Source: DATKFM01 sp963851215
GTDB lineage: Bacteria; Pseudomonadota; Alphaproteobacteria; Dongiales; Dongiaceae
Direction of reading: 5' to 3'
Assembly: GCA_963851215.1 (NCBI GenBank)
Contig: CAWKOG010000021.1
Coordinates: forward strand, 62,001-126,000
Length of the DNA stretch: 64,000 nucleotides
The first letter of the stretch is position 1. The number at the start of each line of letters is the position of its first letter. Of this stretch, positions 25,623-35,661 are shown piece after piece. The notes beneath the pieces are model-generated. The model was not told the DNA's origin, ran no database searches, and saw only the letters and a program-made list of their open reading frames with translations. The position numbers were made by a program, and so were the translations under genes.

Positions 25623-26332
25623 ATGTCAACCGATTCCTTATCAAATTATCTTGCCTTCGAACGCCGCGTCCGGCGCATGATTTCCGGCATGTCCGACGCT
25701 TCCGCCGACCGCATCCTGTTCCTGCTCAAGACCCGCGGGCCGCAGACTGCCACCGCCCTGGCCAAGGCGATGCGCATCACCGCCGTCGCCGTGCGGCAGC
25801 AGCTGATGAAACTCCAGGCCGAGTCCCTTGTCGAGCATCGCGACGCCCGGCTCACCGTCGGCCGGCCGAAGCGCCATTGGCGCCTGACCGAGGCGGCACA
25901 GAGCCGCTTCCCAGATGCCCATGCCGGCATGACCCTGGAGATCCTGGCGGCGGCGCGCACGGTATTCGGCGAGGAAGGCGTCGACCGGATGATCGCCGCC
26001 CGGGAGACCGCCTCCAAGGCCGCCTATGCCCAGCGCCTGGGGCCGGCCCGAAGCCTTAAGCAGAAGGTGGAGCGATTGGCGGCCGCGCGCGCCGAGGAGG
26101 GCTACATGGCGGAATGCCGCAGCGACAGCGACGGCACTCTCTGGTTGATCGAGAATCACTGCCCGGTCTGCGCCGCCGCGCGGGAGTGCCAGGGCTTCTG
26201 CCGCTCGGAACTGGCGATCTTCCAATCCCTCCTCCCCACTGCCACGGTGGAGCGGACTGACCACATCCTCGCCGGCGCCCGCCGTTGCGCCTACGGATCG
26301 TCCCTAACAGCAGCGGCAGGTCCGATCGCTAA
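25623..26332 (+). CDS. HTH transcriptional regulator with a C-terminal cysteine cluster, SufR-like (frameshifted near its end)
   Basis: About 236 residues. A winged helix occupies roughly residues 25-90 (ATALAKAMRITAVAVRQQLMKL, then LTVGRPKRHWRLTE). The C-terminal part has Cys165, then CPVCAAARECQGFC (Cys180, 183, 189, 193) and RRCAY (Cys222), as in iron-sulfur-binding SufR-type repressors. A base is missing near 26293; adding one gives CAYRIVP and a TAA at 26330-26332. The ATG at 25623 leaves the operator dyad upstream. It is divergent from the Rieske-fusion operon and probably senses iron, redox state or cluster status there. Confidence 0.82.
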
Positions 26333-26425
26333 GCGCCAGGCGGGCGCGGCAATCCGCCCTTCTGGACCGCTTAGCCGCAGGCGGCCTAGAATGTCACCCA
26401 GCGTTCGTTGTCCGGGAAACCCGTC

Positions 26426-27501
<1,076 letters not shown>

Positions 27502-27502
<1 letters not shown>

Positions 27503-28758
27503 TGCCGCCGTCGGAGCCGTCCAAGGGAACAACAGCAATAGCTAGATTCGGCGGACCTGCACTGCTCGTCCTGCTGGCCCTCGGCGCCTGCGCCGAGCCG
27601 GCGCCCAAAGCCACAGCACAGCCGCCGGCGTCGCCGCCGCCTTCGGCAACCACGACGGATGTTCAACTGGGCAACCTGCCAACACCCAGCCCGTCGGTCG
27701 TAGAGCAGGACGGCGTAACGCTCATTGCGGCCCGCACTTCCGGCATCGGCGTTACGCCGCTGCCGCGCAAAGCGGGCCGGGGCGAACTCATCCTTCATGG
27801 CGGCGGCCGCTTCGGCCGCGGCATCGCCGAAGCGATCGTTGCCCGGGCCGGACCTGATCCGCGCCTCTGCCTGATCGACACGGCCGACATCGAGGGCCAG
27901 GATATTGAGCGCCTCTTTGCGCCATTCGCCGGTGTCGAGATTGCCGTACTCGATCTCGATACTGACGATGTCGCGCGGCCCGACGTACTGGCGCTGTTGG
28001 AGGAATGCTCGGCATATTTCTTCGGCGGCGGCGACCCGAAACGGTTGTCGACCGTTCTCCGGCCCGAGGGCAGCGATACGCCGGCCCTCGCCTTGATCCG
28101 CCGGCGCTTCGAGCAGGATGGCGTACTCGTCGCGGGATCGAGCGCAGGCGCGATGATCGCCGGGCCGGTCACGCTCTGCGAGTGCGCCGCCAACAGCAGC
28201 GTTCAGGCGGTGTTGAACGGCCGCCTGTTCAAGGCGCCCGGGTTCGAGTTCATCTCGGCGCCCGTGCTGATCGATGCGCATTTCTTCGCGCGCGGCCTGA
28301 TGGGGCGGCATCTGTTTGCCCTGGCACGGGATCAATTGCCCGCAGGCGTCGGCATCGATGAAGACGCGGCCCTCCTCATCAGCAGCGATCAGCAGATATG
28401 GCGAGTCATCGGCCGGCGCGGCACCGCGCTGATCTACACGCCGCCGGATGCATCGATGGAAAAGCTCGAAGGCTTCGGGCTGGCGCTGCTGGTGCCGGGC
28501 GATGAGTTCAATCCTGTTACCGGCAAGATCGCACTGCACGGCAAGCGGCAGCAATTCGCCGGCAGCAGCCTGGCGGCGGATATCCGAGAGGCAGGGTTGA
28601 GTGTGACTCCGGATCTGCCGATCACCTATGATTTCGAGATTCTGGACGAAACGGTCATTGTCACCGACAGTCCGTCGCCCCTTGCACCCGACTGGCTGTC
28701 GGGCGCCGGCGAAGAAAGCGTGCTCAACGCCAGGGTCAGCGTCCGTCCGGCGGACTAG
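27502..28758 (+). CDS. cyanophycinase-like S51-family lipoprotein
   Basis: 418 residues. A lipoprotein signal runs to LALGAC with Cys30 as the lipid site, followed by a Pro/Ala-rich linker of about 40 residues. From residue 90 it is a cyanophycinase/peptidase E-like domain: LHGGGRFG, FFGGGDPKRL and the nucleophile Ser in AGSSAGAMIAG. Cyanophycinases cleave beta-Asp-Arg dipeptides from cyanophycin; secreted members may act on other isoaspartyl peptides. A lipid-anchored periplasmic form is unusual next to hemB, with which it is translationally coupled by TAATG. Confidence 0.85.
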
Positions 28759-28770
28759 ATGCAGAAGCAG

Positions 28771-29790
28771 CTAGCCCAGCGGCCGCAGGAATTCGGCGAT
28801 GCAGCGGTCGTGCCAGGGAACACGGCTGCCGAGGCCGTGAAAGCCCACATGCCCGCCGCCCCGGGGCAGTAGCGGCGTCAGTTTCGGATTGGCCTTCCAA
28901 TCGAACGACAAATAGGCGCCCGGCAGGATCCAGGGATCGTTGTGGGCATGGATGACCAAGGTCGGCACCTTGATCTCCTTCATGAAGCCTTGGGCCGAAC
29001 AGCGCGCATAGTAGTCGTCGGCGCCCGAAAATTCGTTGGCGGGCGCCACCAGCCGGTCGTCGAAATCATAGACCGTCGAGATGTTGTCGAGACCGGCCCG
29101 CTGCACGGGTGTGATCGTGCTGTTGGGCGCGGCGATCTCCTCCTTCATGCGGCCGAGGATGAAGTCGTGATAGGCGCGGTTGCGGCGCTGCATGAAGCGG
29201 ACCTGCGTCGCCTTGAGATCGATCGGCGCGGAAACGCTGACCGCACCCAACACCGGCGCCCGCCGCCCCTGCTCGCCCAGATACTTGAGCAGCATGTTGG
29301 CGCCGAGCGAATAGGCGACCAGCAGGATGCCCTGGGACGCCAGCCGGCCATCGAGCTGCATCAGCACGCGGCGCAGATCCTCGCTGCGGCCGGCATGATA
29401 CTGGAACCGGCAGCGCGGGCGCGACGGCCCGGCGCCCCGCAGATTGAGCCGCATGACGGAATGGCCGAGCCCCAATAGATGTTGGGCCGTGGCCAGCATG
29501 TAGCTGCTGGCCTCGTCGCCGGTGAGGCCGTGGATCAGGATCGCCAGCGGCCGCCGCGCGCCATCGGCAGGCGCCGATGCACGCCGATTTAACAGCGCCA
29601 GCAGCGTATCGCCGCTGCCGTCGTTCATCGGGAACTCGAGCCGCTCCTCCGGAAAGCCGCTGAGATCGACCGGCACCGGCCGGAGATAGTTGCGCAAGGT
29701 CTGGAGATCGCCACCCCACCAGGGCGGCCGGGCGCGGAAGCGCGGAAAATCGGCGGCCGCAGCGCCGCTGCCTGAACTCAAGACCGCCAT
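28771..29790 (-). CDS. YheT-family alpha/beta hydrolase
   Basis: 339 residues of the YheT/ABHD1-3-like family. The N-terminus has the PPWWGGDLQTLRNYL segment of the family, ILIHGLTGDEASSYM is the oxyanion region, the nucleophile Ser is in VAYSLGANMLL, and GGHVGFHG holds the His. Substrate is unknown; esterase activity is likely. It is 1 base from the next hydrolase gene on the same strand and convergent with the cyanophycinase gene. Confidence 0.9.
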   Translation of the reverse strand: MAVLSSGSGAAAADFPRFRARPPWWGGDLQTLRNYLRPVPVDLSGFPEERLEFPMNDGSGDTLLALLNRRASAPADGARRPLAILIHGLTGDEASSYMLATAQHLLGLGHSVMRLNLRGAGPSRPRCRFQYHAGRSEDLRRVLMQLDGRLASQGILLVAYSLGANMLLKYLGEQGRRAPVLGAVSVSAPIDLKATQVRFMQRRNRAYHDFILGRMKEEIAAPNSTITPVQRAGLDNISTVYDFDDRLVAPANEFSGADDYYARCSAQGFMKEIKVPTLVIHAHNDPWILPGAYLSFDWKANPKLTPLLPRGGGHVGFHGLGSRVPWHDRCIAEFLRPLG

Positions 29791-29791
29791 G

Positions 29792-30637
29792 TCACGCTGT
29801 CTGCGCCAGCCAATCGCGGATCGCGGCGATCTGATCTTCCGTCACCAGGCCCGGCGCATGGCCGGCGCCGGCGCAGTCGATGACCTTCGCCTTGGGGCCG
29901 CGCTTCTGCATTTCCTTGGCGGTGCTCGCGGTCAGGACATCGGAGTTCGCGCCGCGCAGCACGAGCACCGGACAGGCGATCTTGTCCCAGAGCGCCCAGA
30001 GATCCACATCCTGCTTCACGCCGGCGACGAAGCCCGCGGCGATGCCGGGATCATAGGCGAGGCTAAAGCCGCCATTCTCGCGACGGCGGTAGCCCTGCAG
30101 CGCCAAATGCCGCCAATCCTGATCGGTCATCGGCCCGAAGGGCGCATGGATCTTGCGCAAGTACGCTTCGAGTTCGTCGAGCGAGGCGAAATGCGGATCC
30201 TTGCCGAGATAGTCGCCAATCCGCGCCAGCGCCGCCTTGGGAATGAACGGGCCGATATCGTTGAGGATCAGCCGGCGCACCGGCGATTGCGCCGCCGCGG
30301 CGAGCTGCATGCCGATCAGTCCGCCCATGGACGTGCCCAGCCAATCCACATCGCCGGCGCCGAGGCGCGCGATCAGCACGGTCATGTCGGCGAGATATTG
30401 CGGATATGTGTATTCGGCAGCCGGCAACCAGTCGCTGCGGCCGCGGCCGGCCACATCCGGGCAGATCACGCGATAGCGCTCCGAGAGCGCCGCCGCCAGC
30501 CGATCGAAATCGCGGCCGTTGCGCGTCAGGCCATGGACGCAGATCAACGTGCGCGGCGCCGTTGCAGCTCCCCACTCGGCATAGACCAGACGGTGAAAAC
30601 CGCTCGGTCCCAGACCCATGTAGCTCTCTGTCTTCAT
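29792..30637 (-). CDS. alpha/beta hydrolase
   Basis: About 281 residues with the standard fold: ICVHGLTRNGRDFDRLA, PDVAGRGRSDWL, the nucleophile elbow GTSMGGLIGMQLA, NDIGPFIP, and a C-terminal AGAGHAPGL with the catalytic His. This profile resembles esterase/haloperoxidase-like hydrolases. The ATG at 30637 (MKTESYMGLG) is preferred to one at 30667. Its stop is one base before the start of the YheT gene, so the two form an operon. Confidence 0.9.
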   Translation of the reverse strand: MKTESYMGLGPSGFHRLVYAEWGAATAPRTLICVHGLTRNGRDFDRLAAALSERYRVICPDVAGRGRSDWLPAAEYTYPQYLADMTVLIARLGAGDVDWLGTSMGGLIGMQLAAAAQSPVRRLILNDIGPFIPKAALARIGDYLGKDPHFASLDELEAYLRKIHAPFGPMTDQDWRHLALQGYRRRENGGFSLAYDPGIAAGFVAGVKQDVDLWALWDKIACPVLVLRGANSDVLTASTAKEMQKRGPKAKVIDCAGAGHAPGLVTEDQIAAIRDWLAQTA

Positions 30638-30766
30638 GGACAGCGCCAGCCCCCGCATGGTACCCACTGCGTTGACTTGTTAGCATCTTCGCGGCGGGAA
30701 CGGAAACCCATTAGACGCAAACCTGATAACGCGACGGCGCATATCATCCCCCTGTCCGCAATCTCC

Positions 30767-31678
30767 ATGCCAAGCTCATCCGCCATGTCCTCCCCAGCCA
30801 TCGCCCAGTCGCACCACCGCACCGGCGTGATGCTGGTCGCCGCCGCCGCGCTGATCTGGAGCACCGGCGGCTTGCTCGGCCGCATGGTGGAGACGGAGCC
30901 CGCCACCAAGCTGTTCGTGCGCTCGGGCTTCGCCTGCATCGCGTTGCTGATCTATGTCGCGATCCGCCATCACGGTCATGTGATCAAGGCGTTCCGCGAT
31001 TTGGGCTGGGCGGGCATCATTGTCGCCTGCTGTTTCGCCACGGCGTCGAGCTGCTTCATCTTCGCGCTGGAATACACCACCGTCGCCAACATCATGTTCA
31101 TCCAGGCCGCGGCGCCGTTCTTCGCCGGCCTGCTCGGCTGGCTACTGATGCGCGAGCCCGTGGGCTTGCGGTCGTGGGTCTGCATGGCCGTGGTGCTCGG
31201 CGGCATCGGCCTCATGATGATCGATTCCTTCGGCGGCGGCGGCATGGTGGGCAATCTGCTGTCCATCGTCATGATGATGGGCTTCGCCAGCGCCATCGTC
31301 GTCACACGGCGGCACCGGGAGATCCGCATGGCGCCGGCGACCTGCCTCGGCACCTTCATCGCCGCCTGCGTCGCGTTCCCGATGGCGGATACCTCGATGC
31401 TGTCGACTCCGGACATCGGCACGCTCGCGCTATTCGGCGCCGGGCAGATGGCGTTCGGCCTGGTGATGTTCACCGCGGGCACGCGGCTGATCCCCGCGGC
31501 GGAGGCCGGGCTGATCTCCAATCTGGAGCCGGTGCTGGCGCCGGTCTGGGTATGGCTGGTCTTCACGGAGACGCCGTCTGATTACACGATCATCGGCGGC
31601 CTGCTGGTGCTCAGCACGCTCGTGGTCTACACGCTGATGGATTGGCGGCAGGAGCGCGCGGTGCCGCCGGCGGTCTAG
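30767..31678 (+). CDS. EamA/DMT-family transporter
   Basis: About 303 residues forming ten hydrophobic segments in two EamA repeats (first near SSPAIAQSHHRTGVMLVAAA, second after TRRHREIRMAP), with the typical LEPVLAPVWVWLVFTETPS near the end of repeat two. Drug/metabolite transporters of this type often export amino acids or metabolites. A second ATG at 30785 is an alternative start. Its stop overlaps the end of the convergent PLP decarboxylase gene by 4 bases. Confidence 0.9.
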   Translation: MPSSSAMSSPAIAQSHHRTGVMLVAAAALIWSTGGLLGRMVETEPATKLFVRSGFACIALLIYVAIRHHGHVIKAFRDLGWAGIIVACCFATASSCFIFALEYTTVANIMFIQAAAPFFAGLLGWLLMREPVGLRSWVCMAVVLGGIGLMMIDSFGGGGMVGNLLSIVMMMGFASAIVVTRRHREIRMAPATCLGTFIAACVAFPMADTSMLSTPDIGTLALFGAGQMAFGLVMFTAGTRLIPAAEAGLISNLEPVLAPVWVWLVFTETPSDYTIIGGLLVLSTLVVYTLMDWRQERAVPPAV

Positions 31679-32820
31679 CCGCCGATCGGCGCATCCTCGA
31701 CGACGACCAGCGTCTCCGGAAACATGCCGTTGAACCGCGTCGCCAGCGCGTGGCTGTAGGCGCCGACGCGGTCGATCTCGATCCAGTCGCCTTCCTGCGT
31801 ATCCTCGGGCAAGCTGAACCCGCCGGGCAGCACGTCGAGGGAGTTGCAGGTCGGGCCGTTGAGCTGGAAGCTGTGCATCGTTTTCGACGGCTGGCTCTTC
31901 AGACGCACCAGTCGCGCCGGCAGCCGCACACCCCCCTGCACCATCTCGCTCAGCGAACCATAGATGCCGTCATTAATGTAGAGCTTGTCGCCCTTGCGCA
32001 GCTGCACCTGGGTCACCAGCGAGATGCCGTGGGCCACCAGCGCCCGGCCCGGCTCGCACATCAGGATGCAGTCGCGGCGCAGCTTGAGCTCCTTCACGCC
32101 GGCCTCAATCTCCTCAATATAGGCCTCCAGCGGCGGCATGTTGGTGCCGATGTATTCCGCCGGGAAGCCGCCGCCCACATCCAGGATCTGGATCGGCGTA
32201 TCGGCCTTTGCCAGCACCTGGCCGATGATCTTCAGCGCCATCGAATAGGCGCCGGGCACCAGGCACTGCGAACCCACATGGAAGCAGAGTCCCACCGCGC
32301 AGCCCCGTGAATGGGCTTCCTTCAGCAGCGCCGCCGCCTCGTCCGGCTCGGCGCCGAACTTGTCGGCGAGATGATAGAAGGTGCCTTCCACCGGTGGCGT
32401 CTTGACGCGGACGACGATCGTCAGTCCCTCCGCGCCGCCGGTCTCGTCCAGCACCTTGGTCAGCTCGTCCGCATGATCGACGACGAAGGTATCGATGCCA
32501 TAGACATGGTCGGTGGTATTGATCACCGCCCGGCCCTTCACCGGATGCATGAAATAGGCGCCGGCGTCCGGAAAGTTTTCCCGCACCAGGGCGATCTCCG
32601 GCAGCGAGGCCGTATCGAAATGGCGGATGCCGGACTTGTACAGCTCCTGCAGCACCCGCGGATGGGGATTGCACTTCACCGCATAAAGCACGCGGCCAGG
32701 AAACAGCTCGAGGAACCGCTGCACTGTCTTGCGCAGCACATGGGGGCGCAGGCAATAGACCGGGTAGCTCGGCTTCAGCGCCGCCACCATCGAGCGAACA
32801 TCGGGGAACTGGGCTTCCAT
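31675..32820 (-). CDS. group IV PLP-dependent ornithine/lysine decarboxylase
   Basis: About 381 residues of the alanine-racemase-fold decarboxylases (ODC/DAP decarboxylase). The PLP lysine Lys49 is in LYAVKCNPHP, the phosphate-binding glycine loop in LDVGGGFP and the Cys of the second subunit in GPTCNSLDVLPG. GPTC at that spot is typical of ornithine or lysine decarboxylases that make putrescine or cadaverine. The ATG at 32820 (MEAQFPDVRSMV) fits family starts better than the one at 32847. Convergent with the EamA exporter. Confidence 0.9.
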   Translation of the reverse strand: MEAQFPDVRSMVAALKPSYPVYCLRPHVLRKTVQRFLELFPGRVLYAVKCNPHPRVLQELYKSGIRHFDTASLPEIALVRENFPDAGAYFMHPVKGRAVINTTDHVYGIDTFVVDHADELTKVLDETGGAEGLTIVVRVKTPPVEGTFYHLADKFGAEPDEAAALLKEAHSRGCAVGLCFHVGSQCLVPGAYSMALKIIGQVLAKADTPIQILDVGGGFPAEYIGTNMPPLEAYIEEIEAGVKELKLRRDCILMCEPGRALVAHGISLVTQVQLRKGDKLYINDGIYGSLSEMVQGGVRLPARLVRLKSQPSKTMHSFQLNGPTCNSLDVLPGGFSLPEDTQEGDWIEIDRVGAYSHALATRFNGMFPETLVVVEDAPIGG

Positions 32821-32899
32821 GTTTGATTTGGGACTTCGCGGCGGCAATAGACGGCCCGCCTTCTAGCTCAGGGCGGTGCCGCTGTCACCTGCGCTGCTG

Positions 32900-34312
32900 T
32901 TACGGTTTGAGGAGGGCCTTGATGGCGGGCGAGGCCACCACCTGCCCCTGGCCGACATAGGCGTCGTGATTGGCCTCGATATCGGGCAGCCGGTAGAGGT
33001 AGTTCACCATCATACCGTAGGACTCCTTGAGCCCTTTCGGGGAGCGGTCGGCGAGCCAGTTGATCCGCTCCAGCCGGGCGCCATTGGCGAGATGGAACCG
33101 CGCCACGGAATCCAGCGCCCTGCCCTGGGATTTCTCCTGGCAGAGATAGCGGGCGCACCACCGGCGCATCGGCTCGGCCAGATGCCCGGCCGCTTCGGCA
33201 TCCTGGCACCAGCCGGGTTGCGCCAGCGCGTCGCGCAGCTTCGCGGCGGACATGTCACCATTGCCGTTGCCGAAGCGTTTCTTCGGCGGTTCGTCGTTGG
33301 CCGGCGCCGCCGCAAGGGCCGTATCCAGCCAGCGACGGAAGCCGGGGATCGGAGACAGGGTCGCGAAGTTCTTCAACTGCGGCAGATCGCGCACCAGGGA
33401 CTCCACCACCTTCTTGATCAGGAAATCGCCGAAGCTGATGCCGCGCAGACCCTTCTGCGTATTCGAGATCGAATAAAAGATCGCCGTGTCGGCATCCGCC
33501 AGATCGACCCGCGGCGCGCCTTCGTCCAGCAGCTTGTGCACGTCATCGGCCAAGCCGTTCACCAGCGCCACTTCGACGAAAATCAGTGGCTCAGCCGGGA
33601 TGCTCGGATGGAAGAAGGCAAAGCAGCGCCGGTCGGAGTCCAACCGGTTCTTGAGGTCGCTCCAGGACTGGATCTCATGCACCGCCTCGTAGGCGATCAG
33701 TTTTTCCAGCAACGACGCCGGCGAATCCCAGGCGATGCGCTCCAAGGTCAGCAGGCCGATATCGAACCAGGAGGTGAAGAGCTCCTGCAGATCGCGGTCC
33801 AAACCGCGCAAATCCGCATCGTCCTTCAGGTGATCGATCAGATCGGCGCGCAGATCGATCAGGAACTTGAACCCGTCGGGCAGCGTGGTGAGCTGCTTCA
33901 GCAGCCGCACCCGCGGCGCCACCAGCGCGTCCCGCAGCATGTCCTCCGCCGCCGCGATCTGCACCCGATCCTTCGCCTGGCGATAGCTCACGATCGCCTT
34001 GTCCACGGCGTCGCGCTCGGCGGCGAAATCCTTCGCGAGGATGGACAGGAAGCGCTGCCGGCCCTCGGGCGCCAGCGAAACATAGGCGCGGCCGATCTCC
34101 GCCGCCCTCGCCCGCGCCGAAACCTCGCCGCCGCGGCTGGCGACGCATTCCGCGATCCGCTGCCGCAGCCGCGCCGCATCGTCGTCGGGCAGGTTCGGGC
34201 GAAAGCCATTGCCGCCGCCGCCCGGCCAGGCGCGCAGCGACAGGTCGCGCCAGACATCGCGCAGCTGCGCGACGGTGCGGTCGAACAAAGAGGGCGTGGA
34301 CGCCTGCGCCAT
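32900..34312 (-). CDS. malonyl-CoA decarboxylase
   Basis: 470 residues, intact. MCD converts malonyl-CoA to acetyl-CoA. The N-terminal helical domain is followed by the GNAT-like catalytic domain with the Ser in IFYSISNTQKGLRGISFG and the His in VARFHLANGARLERINWLAD, the two catalytic residues known in the family. It is divergent from a type III CoA-transferase gene, which could supply malonyl-CoA from malonate. Confidence 0.95.
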   Translation of the reverse strand: MAQASTPSLFDRTVAQLRDVWRDLSLRAWPGGGGNGFRPNLPDDDAARLRQRIAECVASRGGEVSARARAAEIGRAYVSLAPEGRQRFLSILAKDFAAERDAVDKAIVSYRQAKDRVQIAAAEDMLRDALVAPRVRLLKQLTTLPDGFKFLIDLRADLIDHLKDDADLRGLDRDLQELFTSWFDIGLLTLERIAWDSPASLLEKLIAYEAVHEIQSWSDLKNRLDSDRRCFAFFHPSIPAEPLIFVEVALVNGLADDVHKLLDEGAPRVDLADADTAIFYSISNTQKGLRGISFGDFLIKKVVESLVRDLPQLKNFATLSPIPGFRRWLDTALAAAPANDEPPKKRFGNGNGDMSAAKLRDALAQPGWCQDAEAAGHLAEPMRRWCARYLCQEKSQGRALDSVARFHLANGARLERINWLADRSPKGLKESYGMMVNYLYRLPDIEANHDAYVGQGQVVASPAIKALLKP

Positions 34313-34487
34313 TGTCAGTGCAACAATCCAGTCATCGATTGGTGTCGGCTGACGTCGATTTTACATAAGGATAGTTACGATAATGGTAAGGCTAAGTCCT
34401 GGGGCAAAATTGATGCGCCGTCAGCAGGTTGCGGGTGCGGTGCGCCTCGGCTAAGAAGCCCGGTCATTTCCTTGGCGGAGCATCTTC

Positions 34488-35661
34488 ATGGCCGTGGCGG
34501 GCCCGCTTTCCGGCATCGTCGTTCTCGATCTCACGCGCGTCCTCGCCGGTCCCTATTGCACGATGATCCTGGCCGATCTTGGCGCCCGCGTGCTGAAGGT
34601 AGAGTCGCCCGGCAGCGGCGACGACTCCCGCGGCTACGGACCCTTCGTCAACGGCAAGTCGGCCTACTTCATGGCGATGAACCGGGGCAAGGAGAGCATC
34701 GCGCTTGATCTGAAGGCGTCCGACGATCGGCACATCTTCGAGCAACTCCTGCCGAAGGTTGACGTGCTGGTGGAGAATTTCCGGCCGGGCGCCATGGAGC
34801 GGCTCGGCTATGGCTGGGAAACGCTCAGTGCCCAGCATCCGCGCCTGATCTATGCGGCCGCGTCCGGCTTCGGTCATAACGGGCCATACAAGAGCCGTCC
34901 CGCCTATGACATGGTGGTGCAGGGAATGGGCGGCATCATGAGCATCACCGGCCAGCCCGGAGGCCCGCCGACCCGGGTCGGCGCATCGGTCGGCGATCTG
35001 ACAGCGGGCCTGTTCACCACCATCGGCATTTCCAGCGCGCTGCATCACCGCGCCGAATCCGGCAAGGGCATGAAGATCGACGTCGCCATGCTGGATTGCC
35101 AGGTGGCGATCCTGGAAAACGCCCTCAGCCGCTATTTCCTCTCCGGCAAGTCGCCGGCGCCGCTGGGGGCACGCCATCCCTCGATCGCGCCCTTCGCGGC
35201 CTATCAGACCGCTGACGGCTACATCATCATCGCCTGCGGCACCGATGCCCTCTATCGCAAATTCTGCGCCGCCATCGAGCGCCCTGCACTTGCCGACGAT
35301 CGCACGTTTTGTCACCAACGACAAGCGCTCCGACAACGTGGACGCGCTGACGGCAGAAATCGAGTCCGCCCTCGCCGGTCATGGCACGGCGCATTGGCTG
35401 GCACTGCTGGAGAAACTCGGCATACCCTGCGGGCCGATCAACGACATCGCCGCCATCGCTAACGATCCTCACATCGCCGCCCGCAACATGATCGTCGGCA
35501 TCGAGGATCCCGAGGCTGGCTCGCTGAAGGTCGCCGGCAATCCCATCAAGATGTCCGCCTTTGCCGACCGGACGACGCGCGCCGCGGCACCCGGCATCGA
35601 CCGCGACCGCGCGCGCATCCTCCAGGATTTCGGCATCGTCGAGGCGCCGGGCAAGCCATGA
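34488..35661 (+). CDS. type III (CaiB/BaiF) CoA-transferase (frameshifted)
   Basis: A family III CoA-transferase of about 390 residues. The N-terminus has VVLDLTRVLAGPYCTMILADLG, then VKVE-type LKVESPGSGDD, VLVENFRPGAMERLG, and Asp141 of the catalytic pattern PAYDMVVQGMGG. An extra C near 35303 breaks it; removing it joins PALADDARFVTNDKRSDN with the C-terminal half, which ends GFGIVEAPGKP-like. The substrate is unknown; the divergent malonyl-CoA decarboxylase suggests malonate or another dicarboxylate. The RBS GGAG lies 9 bases before the ATG. It overlaps the next gene start by 4 bases. Confidence 0.88.
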
